A stretch of DNA of 64,000 nt from Rhodovulum sp. P5 (GCF_002079305.1 NZ_CP015039.1:1509501-1573500); one strand, 5' to 3'; numbered from the stretch's first letter, positions 8,981 through 18,663 are shown. The notes: generated by a model not told the origin, from the sequence alone. Numbers and translations: made by a program.

Positions 8981-10147
8981 ATGTTGGCCGTTTTCGGCGC
9001 CCCCCGCAAGCGGATCGCGCTGGCCCTTGCGGCGCTGGCATTCCTGACGGCCTGCCAGGCTGTCACGATGGGCGGCGGACCCCGGATCAACACCGACAAG
9101 CCCGTTCCGGTCGCGCTTCTGGTACCCAGCGGGTCGGGCTCCGGCACGGACGAGGAGGTCGCACGGGGGCTGGAGAACGCCGCACGTATGGCGATTGCCG
9201 ACCTGCAAGGCGCAAAGATCGACCTTCGGGTGTACAGCACCGGTGCGAATCCCGAACGCGCCGCCGCGGTCGCCCGCGACGCGGTGAGCGATGGCGCAAA
9301 GATCATCCTCGGACCCCTGTATGCGCAGTCCGCGAATGCGGTGGGCGTTGCCGTGGCCGGCCGCGGTGTGAACGTGCTGAGCTTTTCCAACAACACCCAG
9401 ATCGCCGGCCGTAACGTGTTCGTCCTTGGCCCGACATTCGAAAACACCGCCGATCGCCTGGCAGGTTACGCGGCCAGCCAGGGCAAAAGCCGGTTCATGG
9501 TGATCCACGACCCCGATATCTCCGGTCAGGTCGGCCGGCAGGCGATCGAGGGCGCCGTGGCCGCACGCGGCGGCCAGGTGGTCACGACCGGCACCTATGA
9601 ACTGTCGCAAAATGCCGTGGTACAGGCCATTCCCGGTCTCGCCGCAAAGGCGCGCGAAAACGGCGTCGACTCGATCTTTTTCACGGCAAGCCCGACCGGC
9701 GCGCTGGGCTATCTGGTGCAGCTTCTGCCCGACAACCGGGTGGACCCCACGCAGGTTCAGTTCATCGGTCTGACCCGGTGGGACATTCCGCCCTCGACGC
9801 TGTCGCTGCCGGAACTTCAGGGCGGCTGGTTCGCCCTGCCCGACCCCGGCCGCTCCGCGCGGTTTCAGTCGCGCTATGCCGCGACCTATGGCAATGGACC
9901 GCACTCGACCGCCGGGCTTGCCTATGACGGCATCGCCGCCATCGGCGCCCTGATCAGCAACGGCCAGGCCGACGCCCTGACCGTGACCGCACTGACCCAA
10001 AGGGCGGGCTTTGAAGGTGTCAATGGCGCCTTCCGCCTGAACCCCGATGGCACCAATGATCGCGCGCTGGCCGTGGCCGAAATTCGAAACAGTCAGGTGA
10101 ATGTGATTGATCCCGCCCCAAGAAGCTTCGGCGGCGCAGGCTTCTGA
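8981..10147 (+). CDS. Penicillin-binding protein activator (LpoA-like lipoprotein)
   Basis: The ATG at 8981 follows AAGGAG at six bases, giving 388 residues with a lipoprotein signal (AFLTACQ, lipidation at the Cys). The rest is a type I periplasmic-binding fold like the C-terminal half of LpoA, with VALLVPSGSGSGTDEE, KIILGPLYAQSANAV and GLAYDGIAAIG. LpoA activates PBP1A in gammaproteobacteria; alphaproteobacterial proteins of this type lack the TPR half, and their activating role is inferred. It lies head to head with rsmI, a common gene pair, and overlaps the presumed glnD start. Confidence 0.85.
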   Translation: MLAVFGAPRKRIALALAALAFLTACQAVTMGGGPRINTDKPVPVALLVPSGSGSGTDEEVARGLENAARMAIADLQGAKIDLRVYSTGANPERAAAVARDAVSDGAKIILGPLYAQSANAVGVAVAGRGVNVLSFSNNTQIAGRNVFVLGPTFENTADRLAGYAASQGKSRFMVIHDPDISGQVGRQAIEGAVAARGGQVVTTGTYELSQNAVVQAIPGLAAKARENGVDSIFFTASPTGALGYLVQLLPDNRVDPTQVQFIGLTRWDIPPSTLSLPELQGGWFALPDPGRSARFQSRYAATYGNGPHSTAGLAYDGIAAIGALISNGQADALTVTALTQRAGFEGVNGAFRLNPDGTNDRALAVAEIRNSQVNVIDPAPRSFGGAGF

Positions 10148-12926
10148 GCCGGCGCGCCACCGATCCGCAACCCCGGCGCCGGACAGCCTTATCTGTCCGG
10201 CGTCCGACATTTTCGACCAGGCTGCCTTTGACGCGGCCCTCGACCGGCTGACCAAGGACGGCGCGGACGCCTCTACCCTGCGCAAGACCATGGTCGCCCA
10301 TATGGCAGAGGCGCGCAGGGCGGGCCGCGAGGCCATTGCCGCCGCCTTCCGTGACAAACCGTTCGAGGCCGGCCCGACGGTGCGCGCCTATACATGGCTG
10401 ACCGACTGCCTTGTCCGCGGCACGCTGAAGATCGCCTCGCAGCATCTGCACCCGCGGCCGAACCCGACCGAGGGTGAGCGGCTCGCCGTCTTTGCCGTGG
10501 GTGGCTATGGGCGGGGCGAGATGGCCCCCCATTCCGACGTCGATCTGCTGTTTCTGACCCCCTACAAGATCACCCCCTGGGCCGAGAGCGTGATCGAGTC
10601 GATGCTCTACATGCTGTGGGATCTGAAGCTGAAGGTGGGGCATTCCTCTCGCACGGTGAAGGATTGCGTTAGGCTCGGGCGGGAGGACGTGACGATCCGC
10701 ACCGCGCTTCTGGAACATCGCTTTGTCGACGGGGAAGAACCGCTGGCCAAGGCGCTGGACGAGGCGCTTTGGAACAATCTCTTCGAAGGCACGGCGGCAG
10801 AATTCATCGAGGCAAAGCTTTCCGAACGGTCGGACCGCCACCGCAAGCAGGGCGGCCAGCGCTACGTGCTGGAACCCAACGTGAAAGAGGGCAAGGGCGG
10901 CCTGCGCGACCTGCAATCGCTCTACTGGATCGCGAAATACCTCTATCGGGTAGACCGGGCCTCGCAGCTGGTGCCGCTGGGCATGTTCACCGAGGACGAG
11001 TTCAAGGGTTTTCTCGACGCCGAACGCTTTCTCTGGGCGGTGCGCTGCCACATGCACCTGATCGCCGACCGGGAAGCCGACCAGTTGACCTTCGACATGC
11101 AGATCGAGGTTGCCGCGGCAATGGGCTACACCGATCATGGCGGTCGCCGGGCGGTGGAACATTTCATGCAGGACTATTTCCGCCATGCCACGACCGTGGG
11201 CGACCTGACGCGCATCTTCCTGACCAAGCTGGAAGCCGCCCATGTCAAGAAAGAGCCGACGCTTCTGGGCTTGCTGAAGCGGAAGAAGAAAAAGGTCCCC
11301 GAGGGCTACGACATCGTGCAGAACCGCATGACCGTCGCCGACCCCGAGGCATTCCTTGCCGACAAGCTGAACCTGCTACGCATTTTCGAAGAGGCGCTTC
11401 GGACAGGAACGCTGTTGCATCCGGACGCGATGCGCCTGATCGCCGGCAACCTCCACCTGATCGACGAAGGCATGCGCACCGACCCAGAGGCGCAGCGCAT
11501 CTTCCTTGACTTGCTTCTGAAACACGGCAACCCCGAACGGGCCCTGCGCCGGATGAACGAGCTTGGCGTTCTGTCGGCCTTCATCCCCGAGTTCGAGCCG
11601 ATCGTGGCGATGATGCAGTTCAACGTCTATCACAGCTTCACGGTGGACGAGCATACGATCCAGTGCATCTCCACCCTCGCCCAGATCGAGCGGAAGGAAC
11701 TGGTCGAGGAACTGCCCATCGCCAGCCGCATCCTGAAGGAAGGCGTCAACCGCAAGGTCCTGTATGTGGCGCTGCTTCTGCATGACATCGGCAAGGGCCG
11801 GCCCGAGGATCATTCGGTGCTGGGTGCCCAGATCGCCCGCAAGGTGGCGCCCCGGCTGGGGTTGAAGCCCGAGGAATGCGAAACGGTCGAATGGCTGGTG
11901 CGCTATCACCTGCTGATGTCGGACATGGCGCAAAAGCGCGACCTGTCCGACCCGCGCACGGTGCGCGACTTCGCCAAGGCCGTTAAGAACAAGAAACGGC
12001 TGGACCTGCTGACCGTCGTCACCGTGTGCGACATCATCGGCGTGGGGCCCGGGACATGGAACAACTGGAAAGCGCAGTTGATCCGCAGCCTTTATCGCGA
12101 AACCGCCGACGCGCTGGAAACCGGTCTGGAAGACCTCAACCGCGGCAAGATGGAGGCCGAGGCCAAGCGTGCCCTGCGCGCCGCGCTGGCCGATTGGGAC
12201 AAGAAAGACCTGCGCACCGAAACCGCGCGCCACTATGGGCCCTATTGGCAGGGTCTGCCGACCGATACGCAGGTGGTCTTTGCCAACATGCTGCGCGGGA
12301 TCGCGGATGACGAGATCCGGATCGACCTGGCCGCCGATACCGGCCGCGACGCGACGCGGGTCTGTTTCGCCCTGGCCGACCATCCGGGTATCTTCTCCCG
12401 GCTCGCGGGTGCGCTCGCCCTTGCCGGGGCGAATGTCGTGGACGCGCGCGCCCACACCACCAAGGACGGCTTTGCAACCTCGGTCTTCTGGATCCAGGAT
12501 TCCGAAGGCAGCCCCTATGCCGAAAACCGCCTGGCACGGCTCAGCAACGTGATCGAGAAGACCCTGTTCGGAGAGGTCCGCCCGCGCGAGAAACTGGCGG
12601 ATCGCGACAAGCTGAAGAAACGCGAACGCGGCTTCCGGTTCCCGACCTCGATTTCCTTCGACAACGAGGGGTCGGAGATCTTCACGATCATCGAGGTCGA
12701 CACGCGCGACCGCCCCGGCCTTTTGTATGACCTCACCCGGGTGCTGGCCAACAACAACGTCTACATCGCCTCCGCGGTGATCGCGACCTACGGCGCGCAG
12801 GTGGTCGACAGCTTCTACGTCAAGGACAGTTTCGGGCTGAAGCTCTATTCCCGCTCTCGCCAGGAATCGCTTGAACGCAAGCTGCGTCAGGCCATCGAGA
12901 AAGGCTCGGAAAGGGCGCGCGCGTGA
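10107..12926 (+). CDS. glnD: Bifunctional PII uridylyltransferase / uridylyl-removing enzyme
   Basis: GlnD senses glutamine and modifies PII proteins (GlnB/GlnK), controlling nitrogen assimilation. The 939-residue protein has the nucleotidyltransferase motif GGYGRGEMAPHSDVDLL near residue 130, the linking VKEGKGGLRDLQ region, an HD domain with LLHDIGKGRPEDHS near residue 555, and two C-terminal ACT domains (around residues 745-800 and 855-930). The TTG at 10107 is the only in-frame start giving the complete N-terminus. It overlaps the lipoprotein gene by 41 bases and has CAGGTGA upstream; this start is uncertain. murJ follows with a GTGA overlap. Confidence 0.96.
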   Translation: MIPPQEASAAQASEPARHRSATPAPDSLICPASDIFDQAAFDAALDRLTKDGADASTLRKTMVAHMAEARRAGREAIAAAFRDKPFEAGPTVRAYTWLTDCLVRGTLKIASQHLHPRPNPTEGERLAVFAVGGYGRGEMAPHSDVDLLFLTPYKITPWAESVIESMLYMLWDLKLKVGHSSRTVKDCVRLGREDVTIRTALLEHRFVDGEEPLAKALDEALWNNLFEGTAAEFIEAKLSERSDRHRKQGGQRYVLEPNVKEGKGGLRDLQSLYWIAKYLYRVDRASQLVPLGMFTEDEFKGFLDAERFLWAVRCHMHLIADREADQLTFDMQIEVAAAMGYTDHGGRRAVEHFMQDYFRHATTVGDLTRIFLTKLEAAHVKKEPTLLGLLKRKKKKVPEGYDIVQNRMTVADPEAFLADKLNLLRIFEEALRTGTLLHPDAMRLIAGNLHLIDEGMRTDPEAQRIFLDLLLKHGNPERALRRMNELGVLSAFIPEFEPIVAMMQFNVYHSFTVDEHTIQCISTLAQIERKELVEELPIASRILKEGVNRKVLYVALLLHDIGKGRPEDHSVLGAQIARKVAPRLGLKPEECETVEWLVRYHLLMSDMAQKRDLSDPRTVRDFAKAVKNKKRLDLLTVVTVCDIIGVGPGTWNNWKAQLIRSLYRETADALETGLEDLNRGKMEAEAKRALRAALADWDKKDLRTETARHYGPYWQGLPTDTQVVFANMLRGIADDEIRIDLAADTGRDATRVCFALADHPGIFSRLAGALALAGANVVDARAHTTKDGFATSVFWIQDSEGSPYAENRLARLSNVIEKTLFGEVRPREKLADRDKLKKRERGFRFPTSISFDNEGSEIFTIIEVDTRDRPGLLYDLTRVLANNNVYIASAVIATYGAQVVDSFYVKDSFGLKLYSRSRQESLERKLRQAIEKGSERARA

Positions 12927-14470
12927 CACGCCCCATTCGCCTGCTATCGGGCTTTGTCACCGTTGGCGGCTGGACCATGGCCAGCCGCATCCTCGGTTTC
13001 GTACGCGACATCCTGATCGCGGCCTTTCTGGGTGCCGGGCCGGTGGCAGAGGCGTTCCTGATCGCCTTTTCGCTGCCCAACATGTTCCGCCGCTTCTTTG
13101 CCGAGGGCGCGTTCAACATGGCCTTCATCCCGATGTTCTCCAAAAAGTTGGAGGGCGAGGAAGACGCGCTGGGATTCGCGCGGGATGCGTTTTCGGGGCT
13201 GGCAAGTGTTCTGATCCTGTTCACGCTGGCCGCGCAGATCGCCATGCCGCTTCTGGTGCTGGCGATGGCGGGCGGGTTCGTGGCCGATGAGCGGTTCGAT
13301 CTGGCGGTGGTCTATGGCCGCATCGCCTTTCCCTATGTACTGTTCATCTCGCTGGCGGCGCTGTTGTCGGGTCTTCTGAACGCCACGGGCCGGTTCATGG
13401 CCGCCGCTGCCGCGCCGGTTCTGCTGAACGTGCTCTTCATCGTCGCGATGACGGTCGCCCATTGGGCGGGGTGGCCCATCGGCGATACGCTGGTCTGGAC
13501 CGTGCCGGTCGCGGGGGTGGCCCAGTTCGCGCTGGTCTGGCACGCCGCGGCACGGGCGGGGTTTCCGCTGACGCTCCGCCGCCCGCGCCTGACGCCGGAG
13601 TTGAAGCGCCTTGCGATCATCGCCGCCCCCGCGGCCCTGGCCGGGGGCGTGGTGCAGGTGAACCTGATGATCGGGCGGCAGGTGGCCAGTTTCTTCGAAG
13701 GCGCGGTGGCGTGGCTGTCCTATGCCGACCGTTTGTACCAATTGCCGCTGGGCGTGGTGGGCATTGCCATCGGCGTGGTGCTGCTGCCCGATCTGTCGCG
13801 TCGGCTGCGGGCCGGGGACACGGCAGGCGGGCGCCACGCGGTCAACCGCGCGGGCGAAATGGCACTGGCGTTGACGGTGCCTGCGGCCGTGGCGCTGGCG
13901 GTGATCCCGGGGCCCATCGTGTCGGTCCTGTTCCAACGCGGGGCCTTCGATGCCACGGATGCCGCGGCGACTGCGCTGGCGGTCGCGGTCTATGGCGCCG
14001 GACTGCCGGCCTTCGTGATCCAGAAGGTGTTGCAACCGCTCTATTTCGCCCGCGAAGATACGCGCCGGCCGTTCTACTACGCGCTCTGGGCGTTGGCCGT
14101 GAATGCCATCGTCGCCATCGGTCTTGCGCCCCTGATCGGCTATATCGCGGCGGCCTTCGGCACGACGCTTGCGGGTTGGGCGATGGTTGTCCTGCTGTGG
14201 CGTGGCTCTCGCGCGATGGGCGATGCCGCATCCCTGGACGACCGATTTGTCCAGCGCGCGGGGCGTATCGTTCTGGCCTCGGTCCTGATGGGTGGGGTTC
14301 TGTGGGCGGCGGCGGGCGTGCTGGCCCCGTGGCTGCAGGCGGGCACCGTCCGCTATGGCGCGCTGGCCGTGCTGATCCTGATTGGAATGACGGCCTATTT
14401 CGGCCTTGGCCATCTGGTCGGCGCGTTCCGCCTGTCGGAGTTCCGAGCCGCCCTGCGCCGTCAGCGGTGA
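12923..14470 (+). CDS. murJ: Lipid II flippase
   Basis: MurJ moves the peptidoglycan precursor lipid II across the inner membrane. The GTG start overlaps the glnD stop (GTGA). The 515-residue, strongly hydrophobic protein of the MOP superfamily has the usual N-terminus with RILGFVRDILIAAFLGAG and ANMFRRFFAEGAF-type sequence (here LPNMFRRFFAEGAFN), containing the conserved Arg that contacts the lipid headgroup. About 14 membrane segments are expected. The glnD-murJ-trpS order occurs in many alphaproteobacteria; here a minus-strand rhomboid-like gene intervenes. The two convergent genes overlap by 10 bases at their ends. Confidence 0.96.
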   Translation: MTRPIRLLSGFVTVGGWTMASRILGFVRDILIAAFLGAGPVAEAFLIAFSLPNMFRRFFAEGAFNMAFIPMFSKKLEGEEDALGFARDAFSGLASVLILFTLAAQIAMPLLVLAMAGGFVADERFDLAVVYGRIAFPYVLFISLAALLSGLLNATGRFMAAAAAPVLLNVLFIVAMTVAHWAGWPIGDTLVWTVPVAGVAQFALVWHAAARAGFPLTLRRPRLTPELKRLAIIAAPAALAGGVVQVNLMIGRQVASFFEGAVAWLSYADRLYQLPLGVVGIAIGVVLLPDLSRRLRAGDTAGGRHAVNRAGEMALALTVPAAVALAVIPGPIVSVLFQRGAFDATDAAATALAVAVYGAGLPAFVIQKVLQPLYFAREDTRRPFYYALWALAVNAIVAIGLAPLIGYIAAAFGTTLAGWAMVVLLWRGSRAMGDAASLDDRFVQRAGRIVLASVLMGGVLWAAAGVLAPWLQAGTVRYGALAVLILIGMTAYFGLGHLVGAFRLSEFRAALRRQR

Positions 14471-15147
14471 CGCATCCGCGCCAAGACGCGGGACCACCCA
14501 CCGGGGCTGACGAAGAAGGACAGGGTAAAGCCGGTCAGGAACCCCGCCAGATCGGCGACCCAGTCCTTGCTGCCACCAAAGAGCAGGCCAAAGACCAACT
14601 GGATACCCAGCAGGAGCCCGATCAGCGTGAAGGCGCGGTATTGATGTGCACCGGTCCCCGCCAGCCGGACCCACATCACGAAGGTGAACGCCCCGATCAA
14701 GCCGTAGACCCCGGGATAGCCGCCGATCAACGGCATCGGATCGTTCAACAAGAGACCATAGGCCAACGCCCCGACGAAAGCGGCCCCGAAAAACACCGCC
14801 AGCACCGCCCAGGCCCGAAAGATCTCTCCCACCATCTTGCCCAGCGCAAGGATGAAAACCGTCACGAACAGCGCATGCGTGGCCCCGGCATGGATGAACG
14901 GATAGGTCACGAAGCGCATCAGCTGTTGCGGCGGGTATCGTCCGTTGGCCAGCATCCAGTCGAAGACCTGCCCGCTGAAGGCGAAGTCCTGAAACGCGGC
15001 CAGCCGCCAGCCCACGGCCCCGGGACCGCCGATCAGCCCCTGCTCACCAAGGCTGATCAGCGCCTCTACCCCCATGACGGGAATGGCCAGAATCCAAACC
15101 ACCGTGGGCAGCGGATTGATCGGCGGGGCGTTGGGGTCGGGCATCAT
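14461..15147 (-). CDS. Rhomboid-fold membrane protein lacking the catalytic residues (pseudo-rhomboid)
   Basis: This 228-residue polytopic protein has rhomboid landmarks: FVTYPFIHAGATHALF around residues 79-94, the GGYPGVYGLIGAF segment at 142-154, and DWVADLAGFLTG at 195-206. In active rhomboid proteases the second segment carries the nucleophile as GxSG and the third carries the catalytic His. Here Tyr144/Pro145 and Asp199 stand in those places, and the conserved Asn after the HxxxH segment is also absent. It is therefore probably not a protease; a chaperone or membrane-protein binding role is inferred. The start ATG-ATG at 15145-15147 is preceded by GGAGG at 11 bases. Confidence 0.8.
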   Translation of the reverse strand: MMPDPNAPPINPLPTVVWILAIPVMGVEALISLGEQGLIGGPGAVGWRLAAFQDFAFSGQVFDWMLANGRYPPQQLMRFVTYPFIHAGATHALFVTVFILALGKMVGEIFRAWAVLAVFFGAAFVGALAYGLLLNDPMPLIGGYPGVYGLIGAFTFVMWVRLAGTGAHQYRAFTLIGLLLGIQLVFGLLFGGSKDWVADLAGFLTGFTLSFFVSPGGWSRVLARMRHR

Positions 15148-15228
15148 GGCGCACGGGGCCTCCGGTTGACGGTGTGACGCCGCATGGGTAAGCGAGCGAA
15201 GCATATAATTCCAGACGGAGATCGCATC

Positions 15229-16251
15229 ATGGCCGAGGTGGTCCACACACCGCGCGTCTTTTCCGGCATCCAGCCCTCGGGCGGGCTGACGCTGGGCAAT
15301 TATCTGGGCGCGCTCAAGCGCTTCAGCGAAACCCAGGACAAGGGCGGGATCGAGACGGTCTATTGCATCGTCGACATGCACGCGATCACTGTCTGGCAGG
15401 ACCCCGAAAAGCTGACCCATGCCACGCGGGAGTTGACCGCCGGCTTCATCGCCAGCGGCATCGATCCGACCAGGTCGATTCTGTTCAACCAGTCCCAGGT
15501 GGCGGCCCATGCGCAGCTTGCGTGGATCTTCAACTGCGTCGCCCGTCTGGGCTGGATGCAGCGGATGACCCAGTTCAAGGACAAGGCCGGGAAGAATTCC
15601 GAGAACGTCTCTCTGGGCCTGTTCGCCTACCCGGCCCTGATGGCCGCCGATATCCTCGTGTATCATGCGACCCATGTGCCGGTCGGCGAAGACCAGAAAC
15701 AGCATGTCGAACTGGCCCGCGACATCGCGACCAAGTTCAACAACGATTTCGGGGCGGAGTTCTTCCCGATCCCCGAGCCGGTGATCGAGGGCGCGGCGAC
15801 CCGCGTGATGTCCCTGCGCGACGGGTCCAAGAAGATGTCGAAATCCGATCCCTCGGATATGAGCCGGATCAACATGACCGATGATGCCGACACCATCGCC
15901 AAGAAGATCCGCAAAGCCAAGACCGACCCCGAACCCCTGCCCGACACCGTCGAGGGGCTGGAGGGCCGGCCCGAGGCGCGCAACCTCGTCAACATCTACG
16001 CCGCACTGGCCGAGACCACGCCGGAACAGGTGATCGCCGAACATGGCGGCCAGCAATTCGGCACGTTCAAGCCCTCGCTCGCCGATCTGGCGGTGGCGCG
16101 GCTGGAACCGATCTCGACCGAGATGAGCCGCCTGATGCAGGACCCCGCGGAAATCGACCGCATCCTTGCCCACGGCGCGGAGCAGGCCAACGCAATCGCC
16201 GCGCCGATCCTCAAGCGCACCTATGAAATCGTCGGCATGGTCGGCGCATAA
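15229..16251 (+). CDS. trpS: Tryptophanyl-tRNA synthetase
   Basis: This class I aminoacyl-tRNA synthetase charges tRNA-Trp. The start at ATG 15229 ([18 protein letters not shown]) has GGAG eight bases upstream. The 340-residue protein shows the HIGH-equivalent TLGNYLGAL, the Trp-binding [12 protein letters not shown] region with VGEDQKQH, and the KMSKS loop in [11 protein letters not shown]. Length and motifs are normal for a bacterial TrpRS. The PhnA-like gene follows 17 bases later. Confidence 0.98.
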   Translation: MAEVVHTPRVFSGIQPSGGLTLGNYLGALKRFSETQDKGGIETVYCIVDMHAITVWQDPEKLTHATRELTAGFIASGIDPTRSILFNQSQVAAHAQLAWIFNCVARLGWMQRMTQFKDKAGKNSENVSLGLFAYPALMAADILVYHATHVPVGEDQKQHVELARDIATKFNNDFGAEFFPIPEPVIEGAATRVMSLRDGSKKMSKSDPSDMSRINMTDDADTIAKKIRKAKTDPEPLPDTVEGLEGRPEARNLVNIYAALAETTPEQVIAEHGGQQFGTFKPSLADLAVARLEPISTEMSRLMQDPAEIDRILAHGAEQANAIAAPILKRTYEIVGMVGA

Positions 16252-16268
16252 CCCGAAGGACCCCGGCC

Positions 16269-16610
16269 ATGACCGACACCCTGCCCCCCTGCCCCGAATG
16301 CGGCTCTACCTATACCTACCAGATGGACGCACTGCTGACCTGCCCGGAATGCGGGCATGAATGGTCGGCGGACGCCGAACCCGATGCGGGCCCCGAGATC
16401 CGCGACAGCGTCGGCAATGTCCTGAAGGACGGCGACACCGTGACGGTAATCAAGGGGCTGAAGGTCAAGGGATCGTCCTCGATGCTCAAGATCGGCACCA
16501 AGGTCCGCAACATCCGTCTGGTCGGGGGCGACCACGATATCGACTGCACCATCCCCGGCTTCGGCCAGATGGGCCTGAAATCGGAATTCGTGAAGAAGGT
16601 TTCAGACTAG
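16269..16610 (+). CDS. yjdM: PhnA/YjdM-family zinc-ribbon protein
   Basis: The 113-residue protein starts with a zinc ribbon (CPECGS and CPECGHEW, four Cys within 25 residues), followed by a PhnA domain with [31 protein letters not shown] and HDIDC. It was once named an alkylphosphonate protein, but no phosphonate role is supported and family members have no settled function. The start follows a weak GAAGGA upstream. It is probably co-transcribed with trpS. Confidence 0.92.
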   Translation: MTDTLPPCPECGSTYTYQMDALLTCPECGHEWSADAEPDAGPEIRDSVGNVLKDGDTVTVIKGLKVKGSSSMLKIGTKVRNIRLVGGDHDIDCTIPGFGQMGLKSEFVKKVSD

Positions 16611-16891
16611 GTTACGCAACCGGGGCATACATGGCGCGGGGCCGAAAAACCATCGCTTTGACGACCTCCCCAACTGGCAGGGATCAGGCCGGCCCGCGTA
16701 ACTTCTGTCGCCGGGCCGTCGGACATGCGCAGTCACCTTGGCTGGCATACCGGTATTCTACCCTAAGGAAGGCTCCAAGCAACTAAAGCTCTACCAACGG
16801 GGCTCTGCGAAAACGTGTGCCCTCAATGAAAAAATGCCGCCGATGCTTCGGTAGCATAGGCCAGCCTTAATCGGCGCAGACATAAAGTGGC

Positions 16892-16929
16892 GACTGAGGG
16901 TGGCCCGAACCAACGACGCCCCCTCAGTC
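16892..16929 (+). promoter_or_regulatory. Inverted repeat in the leader of the small membrane protein gene
   Basis: GACTGAGGG at 16892-16900 pairs perfectly with CCCTCAGTC at 16921-16929 and the stem can extend with GGC/GCC around a one-base mismatch. It ends 11 bases before the AAGGAG of the next gene. It sits in the 342-base gap 16611-16952, which has no other recognisable gene and is visibly less GC-rich than its surroundings. It could be a 5' leader hairpin or an operator. There is no run of T after it, so it is not a typical terminator. Confidence 0.45.
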
Positions 16930-16952
16930 TGGACATGGATAAGGAGTTTCAC

Positions 16953-17168
16953 ATGTCGCCACACGATGGCATCATACAAACCAGAGGTGTCCTGGAGGTT
17001 ACTGACACACCCCCTGAACGCAAAAGGGCAACAACAGACTCCCATCAGATCACGTTTTCCAGCGAAGCTGGTCGACGGGAGGTCAGAATCCCGACGAAGG
17101 CTGGTTTTCTGTTGGGCATGATCGTCGCCCTTTTCGCAGTCATCATAGTAATCTTGATCGTCAACTAG
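16953..17168 (+). CDS. Small single-span membrane protein of unknown function
   Basis: The ATG at 16953 is preceded by a perfect AAGGAG six bases upstream, so a 71-residue protein starting MSPHDGIIQ is preferred to the longer frame from 16887. Residues 1-48 are polar with many Arg, Lys and Glu, and residues 49-70 (FLLGMIVALFAVIIVILIV) form one membrane helix at the very C-terminus. This suggests a tail-anchored or N-in orientation with the charged part in the cytoplasm. No family is recognised. Codon use is less GC-biased than neighbours, suggesting recent acquisition. Nothing recognisable lies in the 155 bases that follow. Confidence 0.6.
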   Translation: MSPHDGIIQTRGVLEVTDTPPERKRATTDSHQITFSSEAGRREVRIPTKAGFLLGMIVALFAVIIVILIVN

Positions 17169-17323
17169 ACGTTTCGCACCGAACATTGCGCGCTTGCAGG
17201 GAGTGTTTGTGCCTTGCAGGCGTCCAGTTCAAACTACCGGTGAAACCACAAGATCCGAAGTAGCGTGCGCTTGAGCACTCCATTTGAACGTAGCAACCGA
17301 GTTTGGACTGGTGATTTCGGCTT

Positions 17324-18184
17324 TCACCCCCGCATGAACACCACCGTCTTGTGCCCGTTCAAAAGCACCCGCCGTTGCAGGTGCAGCCGGACGGCCCGGG
17401 CCAGAACGCGGCTTTCGATGTCGCGGCCGACGGCCACGTAGTCCTCGGCCGACAGGGCGTGGTTCACCCGCTCGGTCTCTTGCTCGATGATCGGGCCTTC
17501 GTCCAGATCGGCGGTCACGTAATGCGCCGTTGCCCCGATCAGCTTCACGCCGCGCTCATGCGCCTGGTGATAGGGCTTCGCGCCCTTGAAGGACGGCAGG
17601 AAGGAATGGTGGATGTTGATCACGCGGCCCGCCAGCGCGCGGCTGAGATTGTCCGACAGCACCTGCATGTAGCGCGCCAGCACCACCAGTTCCGCCCCGG
17701 TCTCGGCCACGAGGTCCAGAAGCTTCTGCTCCTGCTCGGCCTTGTTGTCCTTGTTGACCGGCCAGACATGGTAGGGGATGCCCGCAGCCTCGGCCGTGGC
17801 GCGGCTTTCTTCGTGGTTGGAGACGATGGCGACGACCTCGGCCTCCATCCAGCCGACGCGGATCTGGTAGAGCAGGTGCAACAGCGCGTGGTCGAATTTC
17901 GACACCATCAGAACGATCTTCGGCTTTCGCTCGGCATCGACCACGTCCGATGCCATCCCATAGGCGGCGGTCACCGGTTTCAGGCGGGCGGCCACGGCCT
18001 CGGGCTCGTGCGGTTCCTCGGTCTCGAAGGCGATGCGCATGAAGAACCGGTTGTGTTCGGGGTCGCGGAACTGCGCACTGTCCTGGATGTTGCCGCCAAG
18101 GGCGGTAATCGCGTTCGACACGGTGGCGACGATCCCGCGCTGGTCGTCGCAGGTCAGCGTCATGATGAAATGGCTGGAGGGCAT
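17324..18184 (-). CDS. purU: Formyltetrahydrofolate deformylase
   Basis: PurU hydrolyses 10-formyl-tetrahydrofolate to formate and tetrahydrofolate, balancing the one-carbon pool. The ATG at 18184 (MPSSHFIMTLTC) has AAAGGA at six bases. The 286-residue protein has an N-terminal ACT domain (DQRGIVATVSNAI) and a C-terminal formyltransferase-like domain with the catalytic triad region: Asn and His in INIHHSFLPSF, and the Asp in ADLDEGPII. With folD and fhs at 24.6-27.5 kb it makes a formate-linked one-carbon set in this window. Confidence 0.96.
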   Translation of the reverse strand: MPSSHFIMTLTCDDQRGIVATVSNAITALGGNIQDSAQFRDPEHNRFFMRIAFETEEPHEPEAVAARLKPVTAAYGMASDVVDAERKPKIVLMVSKFDHALLHLLYQIRVGWMEAEVVAIVSNHEESRATAEAAGIPYHVWPVNKDNKAEQEQKLLDLVAETGAELVVLARYMQVLSDNLSRALAGRVINIHHSFLPSFKGAKPYHQAHERGVKLIGATAHYVTADLDEGPIIEQETERVNHALSAEDYVAVGRDIESRVLARAVRLHLQRRVLLNGHKTVVFMRG

Positions 18185-18370
18185 GGGAAATCCTTTGGCG
18201 TTCGGACAGCGGCTGTTGCGTGTTAGAAAGCCTGCACCGCGGGGGCAAGCGCCATTCCACTGCCGCCGCTTTGGAGGACGGGCGCGACATCGGCGCCGCT
18301 CTTGCAGACGGGGCGGTGCGGGGCTAAACGCGGGACCGAGATTTTCCGAGCAACGAAAGGGGCACCGCCC

Positions 18371-18658
18371 ATGTCCATCGACATCGACACCGCGCGGCGC
18401 GTGGCGCATCTGGCCCGGATCGCCGTGAAGGAAGACGACCTGCCCGCACTGGCGAATGAGCTTTCGGGCATCCTGACCTTCATGGAGCAGTTGAACGAGG
18501 TCGATGTCGAGGGGGTGGAACCGATGACCTCGGTCACGCCGATGCGGCTGAAGCGGCGGCAGGACGAAGTGACCGATGGCGGCATGCAGGACAAGATCCT
18601 GTCGAACGCGCCCGACGCGCGCGAGGGGTTCTTTGCGGTTCCCAAGGTGGTGGAGTAA
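18371..18658 (+). CDS. gatC: Glutamyl-/aspartyl-tRNA amidotransferase subunit C
   Basis: GatC stabilises the GatCAB complex, which turns Glu-tRNA(Gln) and Asp-tRNA(Asn) into the amidated forms. The 95-residue size is typical. The pattern [13 protein letters not shown] near the N-terminus, [18 protein letters not shown] in the middle and FFAVPKVVE at the end are family features. AAAGGGG lies upstream of the ATG. gatA follows 5 bases later; gatB is not in the window. Confidence 0.97.
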   Translation: MSIDIDTARRVAHLARIAVKEDDLPALANELSGILTFMEQLNEVDVEGVEPMTSVTPMRLKRRQDEVTDGGMQDKILSNAPDAREGFFAVPKVVE

Positions 18659-18663
18659 GACCG

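Noticed and set aside
8375..10357. 660-residue minus-strand open frame
   Set aside because: It lies opposite the LpoA-like lipoprotein and glnD start and has the His, Gly and Arg-rich composition of a shadow frame in GC-rich DNA.
15204..15209. TATAAT before trpS as a -10 element
   Set aside because: No acceptable -35 sequence is found about 17 bases upstream, so a promoter is not called.
16791..17186. 131-residue minus-strand frame opposite the small membrane protein
   Set aside because: The plus-strand gene has a perfect ribosome site and a clear membrane helix; the minus frame has neither.
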